Shown: one piece after another, positions 31,540 to 41,916 of the stretch
Numbering within the stretch: position 1 is the first letter of the stretch
Layout: the number at the start of each line of letters is the position of its first letter
Source of the DNA: Candidatus Flexifilum breve
GTDB lineage: Bacteria; Chloroflexota; Anaerolineae; Aggregatilineales; Phototrophicaceae
Direction: 5' to 3'
Assembly (NCBI GenBank): GCA_016717205.1
Contig: JADKGC010000003.1
Coordinates: 186,001 to 250,000, forward strand
DNA length: 64,000 bases
Program-made: the position numbers and the translations under genes
Notes under the pieces: generated by a model
What the model was told of the DNA's origin: nothing
Seen by the model: only the letters and a program-made list of their open reading frames with translations
The model's database searches: none

Positions 31540-32598
31540 CTACTTCACCTCCTGTGTGCTTTCCCGGACAACCAGTTGCGGCGGCACCAGCAGCTGCTTG
31601 GTCAGCGGTTGCTGTGCCGCGAGTGTTTCCGTCATCAACAAAGTCGCCTCATAACTGATCTCATACGGCGACCATTCCAGCGTGGTCAGCGAGGGCGTCA
31701 CCACGCTCGCTAAATTCCCGCCAAAGCCGACCGCCATCACTGAGCAATCGCCGGGTACTGACCGCCCCTGCTGCGCCAGAGCCTTGATGCTGCCCGCCGC
31801 CGTCAAATGGCGGACGGTCACGATGGCCGTCAGGTTCGGGTTTTCCTGCAGCAAATCCAGCGTCGCCTCAAAGCCTTCTTCGACGCTGTTCAGGCCGATT
31901 TCCCGGTAGCAACTGTGTACGCCGTATTCGTTCAGCGCCTGCCGATAGCCGTCGAGCGAGCGCACCGCCGGACCGATCCCGCGGATGCGCCAATCCTCGG
32001 GATACGTCAAAAACCCGATATCCCGGTGCCCAAGCTGAACGAGGTAGTCGAACGCCTGCCGCATGGCGAGCTCAAAGTCGAGATCGATGAAGCTCAAGCC
32101 GTCCAAATCGGCGCACCGCCCGATCATGATGAACGGGTACGGCTGTTGACGCAGCAGATTAATCCGCCAGTCGTCCATGCGCACCTGCAGCAGGATCAGC
32201 CCGTCGATTTGATTGCTGCGGTACATGGTGAGCAAAGAGTCGGGCGTGAGCTGCGACATCAGGAAGTTGAGAAAGTATTCTTTTTCGCTGGCGGCGGCGG
32301 CCGCGCCCGTGATGTACGGCGTTTCCAGCACGCTGCTGAGTTCGTGCGGAGATTCAATCGGATAGTGGAGCGCGAGCGTCATGCTCGCTCCGCCCCGTAA
32401 ACGGCGCGCCTGCGTATGCGGCGCATAGCCCAACGCCTGAATCGCCTCGTGAACGCGCTGGCGCGTCTCTTCCGCCACGTATTCTTTGCCGTTGAGGATG
32501 CGCGATACGGTCGGCACGGAGACGCCCGCCGCAGTTGCGACATCGGCGATGGTGACCCCACGATTTGGATTTCGAGAACTAGAAGACTTTTTCGTCAT
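31540..32598 (-). CDS. LacI-family transcriptional regulator (GH31 operon)
   Basis: This 352-residue regulator has an N-terminal LacI helix-turn-helix and hinge (VTIADVATAAGVSVPTVSRILNG, about residues 13-35) followed by a periplasmic-binding-protein-like effector domain. It is encoded at the head of the transporter and GH31 genes on the same strand, 207 bases before the binding-protein start. A perfect palindrome covers its own promoter, so it represses itself and, if transcription continues, the whole operon. The ATG at 32598 follows a TTG that would add one residue. Confidence 0.92.
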   Translation of the reverse strand: MTKKSSSSRNPNRGVTIADVATAAGVSVPTVSRILNGKEYVAEETRQRVHEAIQALGYAPHTQARRLRGGASMTLALHYPIESPHELSSVLETPYITGAAAAASEKEYFLNFLMSQLTPDSLLTMYRSNQIDGLILLQVRMDDWRINLLRQQPYPFIMIGRCADLDGLSFIDLDFELAMRQAFDYLVQLGHRDIGFLTYPEDWRIRGIGPAVRSLDGYRQALNEYGVHSCYREIGLNSVEEGFEATLDLLQENPNLTAIVTVRHLTAAGSIKALAQQGRSVPGDCSVMAVGFGGNLASVVTPSLTTLEWSPYEISYEATLLMTETLAAQQPLTKQLLVPPQLVVRESTQEVK

Positions 32599-32613
32599 CA
32601 AAGAATCTTTTTC

Positions 32614-32660
32614 TGATATCGTTATCAGATAACGATATCAGCGATTTTCACGCTTGTCAA
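32614..32660 (-). promoter_or_regulatory. Promoter with 27-bp LacI operator
   Basis: On the minus strand TTGACA (32655-32660) and TATCGT (32632-32637) are spaced 17 bp. The arms TGATATCGTTATC and its complement, with one central base (32614-32640), form a perfect palindrome over the -10 box and start region. Confidence 0.85.
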
Positions 32661-32965
32661 CAGATCTGGCTGGAGACATCCTAGCCAGTCGACCGCTTCC
32701 TCGACGGGACGTTCGCCGCGCCTTGACGAGGCAAGCTCGCGTCAACACGGAACGTTTGACGCAGACTGGCATTTCAGGCTGCACCGTATCGAACGTGAGC
32801 AGGATGCGCACTTACTACACACAGGCACTGCGGCTCGATCCCGGCCTAAAAGTCGCTGCCGTGTGGTGTAAATTATGAAGCTCCCATCTTCAGCTTAAAC
32901 CGTGCTCATCTACCCCGGCTATCATCCGCACCCAAGCATCAGCATCCACACAGAAATGGGATCGT
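32661..32965. other. Intergenic region without assignable feature
   Basis: 305 bases upstream of the membrane protein gene. A 74-codon open frame (32654-32878) has no recognisable content and no clear ribosome binding site. I see no RNA or repeat. Confidence 0.35.
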
Positions 32966-34030
32966 ATGACGGCACTACCCCCTGTTCAGACCACAACCCA
33001 ACGCTCAATCTCTGACCGAACGGCGCTCAATCTCGGCATCTGGTTCACCCTGATCATCTGCCTGGCGATCATCGCGCTCGGCGGCTGGCTGACACAGTTT
33101 GAGCTGGCCACGCCCGACCTGAGCGATGGGTTCTTCTATGAGTGGCAGCTGGCCACGCCCAACTTCTGGAACGCCGCGACCGCATGGATCGGCTTTGCCG
33201 TGCACAACCTGCTGATCTGGGGCGCGACATGGTGGGCGCAGGAACGCTACAGCAAATATACGGGCACGCTCCGCCCGGCGAACTACTGGGCGCTCGCGAT
33301 CAACGCGGTGTTCATCGTGCTGCATTACGGGCAAACGGCGATCTTTTACGATGGAATCGCGCAGGACTTACCGAGTTGGACGGCGCAGTTCACGGTGATC
33401 ATGATGCTGTTTGTGATCATCGCGCTGGAAAACCGCCGCCGCGGCATGTTCTTCGGCAAAAAGCTTAACTTTCGCACAGAGTTCTACGGCTGGCTGCGGC
33501 GCTATCACGGCTATGCCTTCAGCTTCGCCGTGATCTTCACCTTCTGGTTTCACCCCATGGTGCCGACGTTTGGGCACATCTTCGGCTTCCTGCACGTGAT
33601 CCTCGTCATGCTGCAAGGCTCATTGATGTTCACGCGCGCCCATCTGGACCGGAAGTGGAATTTCCTGCTCGAAATCATCGTCTTACCCCACGCCGCGCTG
33701 ATTGCTCTCGGTCAAGGAACGGGTATCGTCTACATGTTCCTTTTCGGCTTCCTGACGATTTTCATCGTCACGCAGATGCACGGCCTGGGCCTAAAACCGT
33801 GGGTCAAATATCTGTTTGGCGCAGGTTACCTGCTCTCAATCCTGTTCACGTATCTTGTGCTGCGTGCGCCGTATCAAGCCAACGAGATCATCCGCATTCC
33901 GGCTATCGAGTACCTGATGGTGTTCCTCATGTATGGGCTGTGGTGGTTGGGCGCGCGACTGCTCGGTCAGTTTGGCGGCAAGGCTGTCAAGCAAAAAGAG
34001 TGGCACGAAGGCGAACCCCAAGCAGCGTGA
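32966..34030 (+). CDS. Uncharacterised multi-pass membrane protein
   Basis: I do not recognise the family. The 354-residue product has about nine hydrophobic segments, beginning at residues 24-44 (IWFTLIICLAIIALGGWLT), with a soluble stretch near 50-70 and a charged C-terminal tail. Several histidines lie in or near membrane segments (FAVHNLLIW, IVLHYGQT, FWFHPMVPTFGHIFGFLH, LPHAAL), which could bind haem or metal. It stands alone between two LacI-controlled operons. The ATG at 32966 has GGGATC upstream, a weak ribosome site. Confidence 0.75.
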   Translation: MTALPPVQTTTQRSISDRTALNLGIWFTLIICLAIIALGGWLTQFELATPDLSDGFFYEWQLATPNFWNAATAWIGFAVHNLLIWGATWWAQERYSKYTGTLRPANYWALAINAVFIVLHYGQTAIFYDGIAQDLPSWTAQFTVIMMLFVIIALENRRRGMFFGKKLNFRTEFYGWLRRYHGYAFSFAVIFTFWFHPMVPTFGHIFGFLHVILVMLQGSLMFTRAHLDRKWNFLLEIIVLPHAALIALGQGTGIVYMFLFGFLTIFIVTQMHGLGLKPWVKYLFGAGYLLSILFTYLVLRAPYQANEIIRIPAIEYLMVFLMYGLWWLGARLLGQFGGKAVKQKEWHEGEPQAA

Positions 34031-34077
34031 GTCAGAGGAACGCCCACAAGGCTCAACAAACTCACCCTGCTCGCTGC

Positions 34078-34120
34078 GCTATTGTCCCTCTCCCACGACA
34101 GTGGGGAGAGGGACAATAGC
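34078..34120 (+). terminator. Long hairpin after the membrane protein gene
   Basis: A stem of about 19 bp (arms GCTATTGTCCCTCTCCCAC and complement with one bulged G) encloses the loop GACA. There is no T-run. It ends 48-90 bases after the stop and probably defines the 3' end of the transcript. The GC-rich arm resembles other intergenic hairpins in the window. Confidence 0.6.
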
Positions 34121-34349
34121 GACGTTTCTCACCTTCTGCCCGCTTGTATGGGACAAGGGGTCGGGTTTGAGGGGCTTATTTGATACCCTTTGAATCGCAA
34201 ATTAACGGCTTTCGAAATCCGCTTTAACACCTCAAAGAAATTACTCATCAGGGCTTGGCGTCCCCGTTCAGCGAACTGAAAAGCCGCAGCGCACTGGTCA
34301 AAACAGACCCGCATCTTGATTAATTACGCTTCTCGTATACACGAGTAAC

Positions 34350-34408
34350 TTGACGTAAAGAAATACTGGTGATATTTTATAGTTATCGTAATCCGAAACG
34401 TTTCGGAT
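34350..34408 (+). promoter_or_regulatory. Promoter with 18-bp LacI operator
   Basis: TTGACG (34350-34355) and TATTTT (34373-34378) are spaced 17 bp. The perfect palindrome ATCCGAAACGTTTCGGAT (34391-34408), with the central CG typical of LacI-family sites, covers the expected transcription start, 42 bases before the regulator ATG. Confidence 0.85.
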
Positions 34409-34450
34409 GACCAAAAGTAGTGCAATTATTGGTTGTTATTGACGGGTCAC

Positions 34451-35470
34451 ATGGTAAAACTAAAAGACTTAGCAGCTAAAACCGGTTATTCGGTAACGAC
34501 AATTTCGCGGGCGCTCGGCGGCTTCAGCGACGTCAATGAGCAGACACGCCAGCACATCATCGAAACGGCGCGCCAGCTCGGTTACCAGCCACACGAACCC
34601 GCTCGCCAACTGCGCAGCCAACGCACCCAGACTATCGGCCTGATCATCCCGGCCAACGACCAAAGTTTCTCAAACGACTTCTTCAACCTGCTCTTGCGCG
34701 GCATCGGCGATGCCGCGGCCAGCGCGGGCTATGACCTGCTCATCAGCGCCCAAACCCCGGGCGACCACGAGATGGAAGCGTATCGGCGCTTTGTAGGGGG
34801 TGGGCGCGTGGACGGTATGGTCGTCGCCCGTACGCGGCAGGCCGACGAACGTATCGAGTACCTCAAACACATGCAGCATCCGTTCGCGGTCTCCGGGCGC
34901 AGCGCGCCGACTGAGGAATCGCACTTCCCGTATATCGACGCCGACAGTCAGGCTGGCATCCGCGAAGCTACTGCGCACCTGATCGCGCTCGGCCATCGTG
35001 AGATTGCGCTGCTGCTGCCACCTCCCGAACTCGCCTATACCGAATATCGACGGCGCGGCTATGCCGAAGCGCTCGTCAACGCTGGCCTATCCTATCGCAC
35101 TGATTATGTGCTGCACGGCGATCTGCTGCGCTCGGGCGGCTATGCGCTCACGGACGATCTCCTCAATCGGTTTCCCGAGATCACGGGGATCGTGTGCGCG
35201 AATGACCTGATGGCGCTGGGCGCGATGAACGCGGCGCAAAAGCGCGGGCTCGTCGTCGGCCACGACCTGTCGATCACGGGCTTCGACGACATCCCCCCGG
35301 CAGAATTCGCCCACCCGGCGCTGACCACGGTGCATCAACCCGTCTACGAAATTGGTCAGCGGCTGCTGCACATGCTGGTGCAGCTCATCACCCGGCAGAC
35401 CCAGCCGGAAACGCAGATTCTGCTTCCGGCCCGGCTTGTTGTTCGCGAATCAACTGGACTAAGGAGGTGA
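34451..35470 (+). CDS. LacI-family transcriptional regulator (phosphorylase operon)
   Basis: This 339-residue regulator has the helix-turn-helix VKLKDLAAKTGYSVTTISRALGG at residues 2-24, the hinge (EPARQLRSQRTQTIGLIIP) and a sugar-binding effector domain ending VVRESTGLRR. The ATG at 34451 was chosen because it puts the DNA-binding motif at the very start; an upstream TTG at 34433 adds six unconserved residues. It is followed by the transporter and hydrolase genes on the same strand and has its own operator just upstream, so autorepression with operon control is likely. Confidence 0.92.
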   Translation: MVKLKDLAAKTGYSVTTISRALGGFSDVNEQTRQHIIETARQLGYQPHEPARQLRSQRTQTIGLIIPANDQSFSNDFFNLLLRGIGDAAASAGYDLLISAQTPGDHEMEAYRRFVGGGRVDGMVVARTRQADERIEYLKHMQHPFAVSGRSAPTEESHFPYIDADSQAGIREATAHLIALGHREIALLLPPPELAYTEYRRRGYAEALVNAGLSYRTDYVLHGDLLRSGGYALTDDLLNRFPEITGIVCANDLMALGAMNAAQKRGLVVGHDLSITGFDDIPPAEFAHPALTTVHQPVYEIGQRLLHMLVQLITRQTQPETQILLPARLVVRESTGLRR

Positions 35471-35538
35471 TGCACTGCAGATCAGTGTGAAGTAACTCGC
35501 TTCTTCATCCTGTATAGCTCGTTCTAGAGAGGTAAAAA

Positions 35539-36843
35539 ATGTCCACAAAATATCGTTTTATCCTGTTGAGTGTACTCCTCCTCGCCGTCATTGCGCTGCC
35601 TGTCGTCGCGCAAGACAGCCCAACTGTCACTTTGATTTCTACACAGTTCAATGTCGTCGAAGAAGCTGAGAAATTCCGCGGTGTGCTGGGCGGGTATGCC
35701 GACGGCACGATCGAATTTGTGCCCTCGGAAGAAGGCCCCATGCTCGACCTGCTGCGCGCGGAAGCGCAGAGCGGCTCCGGTGTCAACGATGTGATCGGCG
35801 CGCTGCATGGCACGTTCCCGACGCTGGCCAACGAAGACCTCGTCTTCGACCTCACCGATCTGCTGAACGACATCGAGACGGAATACGACATCTCCGATGC
35901 GTATGTTGAACTCGGGCGTATGGGTACCGAAGATTATCAGTATTACATCCCGTGGATGCAGGCCACCTACACAATGGCGGCCAGCAATGAAGCCCTCGAA
36001 TATCTGCCGGAAGGCGCGGATGTGAACACGCTCACTTGGGCGCAGTTGGCCGAATGGGCGAAGAACATGTACGACGCGACAGGCGAAGCCAAGCTCGGCT
36101 TCCCGGTGGCGGGTCTGTTCCATCGCTTCCTGCAAGGCTATTTCTTCCCGTCGTTCACGGGAGCGATGGTCACGCAGTTCAACAGCCCCGAAGCAGCGGC
36201 GGCGTTCGCGTTCCTGCGCGACGAACTGTGGCCGTATGTCAACCCGCAGTCGATCAGCTATGAGTTCATGCAGGAACCGCTGCTCTCCGGTGAAGTTCTC
36301 GTGGCGTTTGACCACGTGGCGCGCCTCAAGGGTGCTTTCGACGAACGCCCGGCAGATTTCATCGCCTTCCCCGCGCCCATTGGCCCGGCGGGACGCGGTT
36401 TCATGCCGGTCGTCGCGGGCTTGGCGGTTCCGTTCACGTCGGCTAATCCCGAAGCAGCCCAAGCAGTGATTCGCTACATGCTGTCGCCGGAAGTCCAATC
36501 CGGCATCCTGAGCGAGCTCGGCTTCTACCCCGTAATCTCCGGAGTGGATATGAGCGGCTTGTCTGAAGGCGCAGCCGAACAAGCGGCGGCAGTCACGGCG
36601 CAGGCCACCTCGCCCGATTCGATAGTCGCGTTGCTGCCCATCGGCTTGGGGTCGCGCGGCGGTGAGCTCAACCAGATCTTCCGCGATGCCTTCACGCGCA
36701 TCGTGATCGATGGCGGCGAGATCCAGACCGTGCTCGACGAACAGGCGGTCATCCTGCAAACGCTGCTCGACGAAACGGGCGCGCCATGCTGGGCGCCTGA
36801 TCCGGCCAGCGAAGGTGCCTGCCAGCTCGCCAGCGGCATGTAA
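35539..36843 (+). CDS. Carbohydrate ABC transporter substrate-binding protein
   Basis: This 434-residue secreted binding protein has a Sec signal (MSTKYRFILLSVLLLAVIALPVVAQ) with cleavage near VAQ-D and no lipobox. The mature part shows SBP_bac_1-type features (EAQSGSGVNDVIGALHGTFPTLANEDLVFDL and a late AVIRYMLSPEVQSGILSELGFYPV). AGAGAGG at 35526-35532 is the ribosome site. It opens a six-member run of structural genes: two permeases, an ATPase, a six-hairpin hydrolase, a GT4 and a GH13_18 phosphorylase. The ligand is unknown; a glucosylated compound fits the downstream enzymes. Confidence 0.9.
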   Translation: MSTKYRFILLSVLLLAVIALPVVAQDSPTVTLISTQFNVVEEAEKFRGVLGGYADGTIEFVPSEEGPMLDLLRAEAQSGSGVNDVIGALHGTFPTLANEDLVFDLTDLLNDIETEYDISDAYVELGRMGTEDYQYYIPWMQATYTMAASNEALEYLPEGADVNTLTWAQLAEWAKNMYDATGEAKLGFPVAGLFHRFLQGYFFPSFTGAMVTQFNSPEAAAAFAFLRDELWPYVNPQSISYEFMQEPLLSGEVLVAFDHVARLKGAFDERPADFIAFPAPIGPAGRGFMPVVAGLAVPFTSANPEAAQAVIRYMLSPEVQSGILSELGFYPVISGVDMSGLSEGAAEQAAAVTAQATSPDSIVALLPIGLGSRGGELNQIFRDAFTRIVIDGGEIQTVLDEQAVILQTLLDETGAPCWAPDPASEGACQLASGM

Positions 36844-36853
36844 CGAACGATAG

Positions 36854-36901
36854 CCTCACCCCTAAATCCCCTCTTCTTTAGGAGAGGGGTTGGGGGTGAG
36901 G
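36854..36901 (+). promoter_or_regulatory. Intercistronic hairpin after binding-protein gene
   Basis: CCTCACCCC and AATCCCCTC pair with GAGAGGGGTT and GGGGTGAGG around a short loop. There is no T-run. The position, right after the binding-protein stop, matches the hairpins at 297, 29997 and 56331. Confidence 0.6.
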
Positions 36902-37017
36902 TTGAGTGTTTTCAATTGTCAAAATTCGAGCCGAGGACGAGACCGTCTCTCGTCCTCACACCAACTTGCCGGGCGCAAATCCCTCACGTCAGCAGTTAGG
37001 CGAAAGTAGATTTTCTT

Positions 37018-38148
37018 ATGAAACGCCATCGCTGGATTCCCTATTTATTACTTTTGCCCTCGTTGATCTATCTCGCGCTGTTCTTTCTGTATCCCATGAC
37101 GCAGGCGGCCCAGCTCGCCTTCACGCGCGAGGGACAGTACCTGAATCTGCGCGCCGAGCCGAGCGCCACAGCGCCCGTGACCGGCGCTCTGGCGCTGCAA
37201 ACCGAAGTACGCATCACGGAGCGCAGCGAACAGCAGGAGACACTCGCCAGCGGCGCGCAGCGTCCAGTGTTCTGGTACCGCGTCCAGGCGGAAGATGACA
37301 GCGGCGCGACCGTCGATGGCTGGGTCAGCATTCGCAACCTGTTCATCGAGAACCGCCGCACCTCTGAAACCGCGCGTGTCACCTCCGGCGAAGCGGTGCG
37401 CGAATTCTCGCTCACGCACCTCAACCGCATGTTCACCGATTTTCGTTTCGACGACGCGTTGTGGACGACCGTCCTGCTCATCATCCTGATCATTCCCGCA
37501 CAGTTTGTGCTGGCGATCATCATGGCGCTCGTGCTGCAAAGCCAGATCCGCTTTAGCAGCCTGTTCCTCTACATCTATGCGATTCCGCTCGGCCTGTCCG
37601 ATCTGGTATCGGGCATTCTGTGGTTCGCCATCTTCACGCAGCGCGGCTTTTTAAACTCACTGCTGGTGGAAGCGGGCATCCTCGACCTGCCGTTCATTTT
37701 CATTCAGGCGGGGCAGATGGGCTGGATGATCGCCATCATCGTGCTGGCAGAAATCTGGCGCGCGACCTCCATTGTCATGGTGATCATCGTCTCCGGGCTG
37801 CAAGCGATCCCGCGTGACTATATGGAAGCGGGTGAAGTCTTCGGCGCATCGATGTGGCAGCGCCTGCGACACATCATCCTGCCGCTGCTCAAGCCGAGTC
37901 TGCAAGTCGCGCTGATTCTGCGCACGATCCTCGCGTTTCAGGTATTCGCCATCGTCATCGCCATCACGGGCGGTGACATCCTCACCGTGCTGGCGAATGA
38001 AACCTTCCGCTGGTATGACCCGGCCCGCTTCAATAGTCCCAACATGGCGGCAGCCTACTCCGTCTTCATCATGCTGATTTCACTGGGCGTGTCGTTGTTC
38101 TACCTCCGTGCCGTCCGTTCCCAAGAGGAGGCCACGCAAACCGCATGA
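37018..38148 (+). CDS. MalF-type ABC permease with an inserted SH3b-like domain
   Basis: This 376-residue CUT1 permease is longer than the usual 290-310. After the first membrane segment (residues 7-30) the chain leaves the permease pattern at AFT (34-36) and shows an SH3b-like domain at about 38-112: YLNLRAEPSATAPVTGALAL, then FWYRVQ and GWVSIRNLFI, the classic order of SH3_3 modules. Permease sequence resumes with FSLTHLNRMFTDFRFDDALW, followed by the core and the EAA loop IPRDYMEAGEVFGASMWQRL. By topology the insert faces the outside. SH3b modules bind cell-wall peptides or glycans, so it might hold the binding protein or sense the wall; that is speculation. The gene overlaps the MalG-type partner by four bases. 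Confidence 0.9.
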   Translation: MKRHRWIPYLLLLPSLIYLALFFLYPMTQAAQLAFTREGQYLNLRAEPSATAPVTGALALQTEVRITERSEQQETLASGAQRPVFWYRVQAEDDSGATVDGWVSIRNLFIENRRTSETARVTSGEAVREFSLTHLNRMFTDFRFDDALWTTVLLIILIIPAQFVLAIIMALVLQSQIRFSSLFLYIYAIPLGLSDLVSGILWFAIFTQRGFLNSLLVEAGILDLPFIFIQAGQMGWMIAIIVLAEIWRATSIVMVIIVSGLQAIPRDYMEAGEVFGASMWQRLRHIILPLLKPSLQVALILRTILAFQVFAIVIAITGGDILTVLANETFRWYDPARFNSPNMAAAYSVFIMLISLGVSLFYLRAVRSQEEATQTA

Positions 38149-39020
38149 GCACCCAAGCGCTGGAGCGGCCAATTCCGCTCCCGAATGAACGTGAACGCCA
38201 ACGGGCGAAACTCCGCCTGCGCGTGCGCCGCGCGGCAGTGTATGTCGTCGCCGTGCTGCTGGCAATCTGGATTCTGCTCCCCATCTGGTTGATCACCGAT
38301 ATGGCGTTCAGCACACCCAATGCGGTGCGCGCCTTCCCGAAAGACTTCTTCCCCAATCCGATTTCGCTCGATTCGCTACGCTTCTTCATCAACAGTGAAG
38401 GCATCCTGCGGGCGTTGGGCAACAGTGTGCTCGTCGCCGTGCTCACGCTCGTGATCTCGACCATCATTGCCGTGCCCGCCGGGTACGCGATTGCGCGCTA
38501 CATGTTTCGCGGGCGCGACGCGATCCGCCTGCTGATGCTCTCGGTGCGCGCCTTCCCCATCGTCGTGTTGGCCGTGCCGCTGGCGGTAATCTTCATCCGC
38601 TTCGGGCTGTACGATCAGCCCGTCACGCTGGCGCTGATGCATACGGCACTCACCCTGCCGACGACTGTGCTCGTCGTCTCCAGCGTGTTCGCCAGCGTGC
38701 CCTATGAATTCGAAGAGGCGGCGCAAATTTTCGGCTGTACGCCGATCCAGGGGTTTTTCAGTGTCGTGCTGCCGTTGGCGCTGCCCGGGATCGCCGCATC
38801 GGCCATTCTGACGTTCGTGCTCTCGTGGAACGAGGTTTTCGCCGCGATTTTGCTCACCAGCAACAACCGCACGCTGCCCGCCCACATCCTGTACAATCTG
38901 GATAAATCGAGCGACCCGTTCAAGTTTGCGGCGGCGTTCTTCATGCTCCTGCCGACGATGATCTTCATCTTCTTCATTCGGCGCTACCTGTTCAACATGT
39001 GGGGATCGATTAATAAATAG
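38145..39020 (+). CDS. Carbohydrate ABC transporter permease (MalG type)
   Basis: This 291-residue permease has six membrane segments and the EAA loop VPYEFEEAAQIFGCTPIQGFF near residue 188. A basic N-terminal stretch (PNERERQRAKLRLRVRR) precedes the first membrane segment. The ATG overlaps the MalF-type stop (ATGA). It forms the channel with the SH3b-bearing partner; the ATPase gene follows after eight bases. Confidence 0.92.
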   Translation: MSTQALERPIPLPNERERQRAKLRLRVRRAAVYVVAVLLAIWILLPIWLITDMAFSTPNAVRAFPKDFFPNPISLDSLRFFINSEGILRALGNSVLVAVLTLVISTIIAVPAGYAIARYMFRGRDAIRLLMLSVRAFPIVVLAVPLAVIFIRFGLYDQPVTLALMHTALTLPTTVLVVSSVFASVPYEFEEAAQIFGCTPIQGFFSVVLPLALPGIAASAILTFVLSWNEVFAAILLTSNNRTLPAHILYNLDKSSDPFKFAAAFFMLLPTMIFIFFIRRYLFNMWGSINK

Positions 39021-39028
39021 AGGGTTTT

Positions 39029-40137
<1,109 letters not shown>

Positions 40138-40141
<4 letters not shown>

Positions 40142-41916
40142 AACCGCTCGATTTCGGCGCGAATGGCATCAATGGCAGCGTCGACCAGTCCGGGCGCATC
40201 ATCGCGCTCAACTTCTACCACCCGGAACACGGCTACGTCACGCTGACCAGTGCCGACCCCTTCCCCGACAACCGGCGCTACGATGTGGCGGCGGTGCGCG
40301 CCTATCGCAAAAGCTTGGCGGAGTTGGAGGGGTTTGGCGTGCAGTTCGACGCGCCGATTCAGCGGGTTTGGACATCGAATTGGGTCGAAAGCACGACACG
40401 TACAGGCTTCAAGTTCAGCAGTGGAGAGACCATCATCGGCGACACGTTCGTCTATGGTGTCACCACCTATCAACGTTGGAAATTGGCCGGCCTGCCGGCG
40501 CGCTTCAAAGGTCGATTCTCTTTACAGCTCTGCGCTTACACCCAACTGACCGAAGGCGGGGTGATCCCCGCACCGCCCCTCGAAATGCTCGTCACGTTTG
40601 ATCAGCATGAACAGTTTGGTATGTTGACGATTGAGAATCCGGCGCTGCCCGCCGCTGTGTGCATCGTCGCACCGTTCAGCGGCGAATCGTATGAGATCGA
40701 AACGGTGGGCGCAGTGCGCGTCGATCTGCCACTCCACGGCGATGATGTGATCGTCTGTTTCGCGACCGGACAAGATGCGCGGGAGGCCCAAACCCGGGCG
40801 CTCGCGTTTTATCCGCCTACACCCACTCATCTTGAGGACGCTTATCAGGAACTGGTCCAGAGGGGACGTAGTCTCTTTCAAACCAGCGGTCCCCAAACGC
40901 AGGTCATTCGCGGTCTGGTGTACAGCTTGAATTTGGCCGTTCCAGTGGGCGACGGTGCCTGTCTGCTCACCGATCACATGCTGCTGCCGCTGTCGTGGAA
41001 TCGCGATGCGTATTATCTCGCGCGCGCCTTACTGAGCCGTAATGTTGAGCTGCGCGACATCGTGCGCCGCCACCTGATCTGGATGTTCGAGATCGCCAAA
41101 CGCATCGACGGGGCGTGGGGGCGCAGTTATCTCGCCAATGGGATGATCAAAGACCCGTCGTTTCAACTGGATCAGCAGCTATTCCCCCTGCTCGAGTTGG
41201 CGGAATACGTTCTGGAAACGGACGATGACGTGACATTCCAGCGGCTCGAAGGGCCGATGTACGCGGTGCTCGATATGCTGGTCGCGCGTCAGGCTGAGTT
41301 CGCGCCGCTCTTCCCCACCGACGAAACGCCCGGCGATGATCCCATTGCGCTGCCCTATCACCTGTCGAGTCACATCCTGTTCTGGAAGGCGCTCGACAAG
41401 CTGAATCGGCTCGGTGTGGATACCGGAACGCTCAAAGACGACATTCGCGCCGCCGTGAATCACTATTTCATCACCGACTGGAACGGCCAGCGCATCTACG
41501 CCTATGCGACGGATGACAGCGGTAATCATCACCTGTACCACGACGCGAATGATTTCCCGACCGTCCTCGCACCGCTCTGGGGCTGGTGCGAGCAAGACGA
41601 TCCAGTCTGGCGGGCGACGATGGAGTACGCATTTTCGCCTGCCAATAAAGAGGCTTGGTTCGACGGGCATTTGGGATCAGTGCATACCAAAGCGGCGTGG
41701 TCCCTGGGCGATGTGCAGGATGTGATCGTGGCGCGGACGCTCGGCGATCAGGAGCGGGAAGCGCGGGCGCACGCCGCACTGAAACAGGCCGCTGCACCGG
41801 ATGGCTCATTGCCGGAGGCGTACGATCCCGCGACCGGGACAGTGGCGTCGCGCCACTGGTTTGCGTGGCCGAACGCGGCGTATGCCTGCGTTCATTTAGG
41901 AGCATTTAAGCCATGA
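40138..41916 (+). CDS. Six-hairpin (alpha/alpha) glycoside hydrolase, GH125/GH63-like
   Basis: This 592-residue protein has an N-terminal beta domain (about 1-270) and an all-helical C-terminal catalytic-type domain. In the latter LLPLSWNRDAYYLARALL, IDGAWGRSYLANGMIKD, HLYHDANDFPTVLAPLWGW and SRHWFAWPNAAYACVHLG are spaced as in inverting six-hairpin glycosidases. The last motif resembles the end of GH125 alpha-mannosidases; GH63 glucosyl- and mannosylglycerate hydrolases are another possibility. There is no signal peptide. The acids that would serve in catalysis (Asp in WNRDA; Asp in HDANDF) are candidates only. It overlaps the ATPase and the GT4 gene by four bases each. Confidence 0.7.

Noticed and set aside
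32654..32878. Possible 74-residue small gene
   Set aside because: No ribosome site, no recognisable motif, and it overlaps the promoter region of the LacI gene.
35524..36759. 411-codon antisense frame opposite the second binding-protein gene
   Set aside because: Same codon-bias shadow; the plus-strand gene has a signal peptide and ribosome site.
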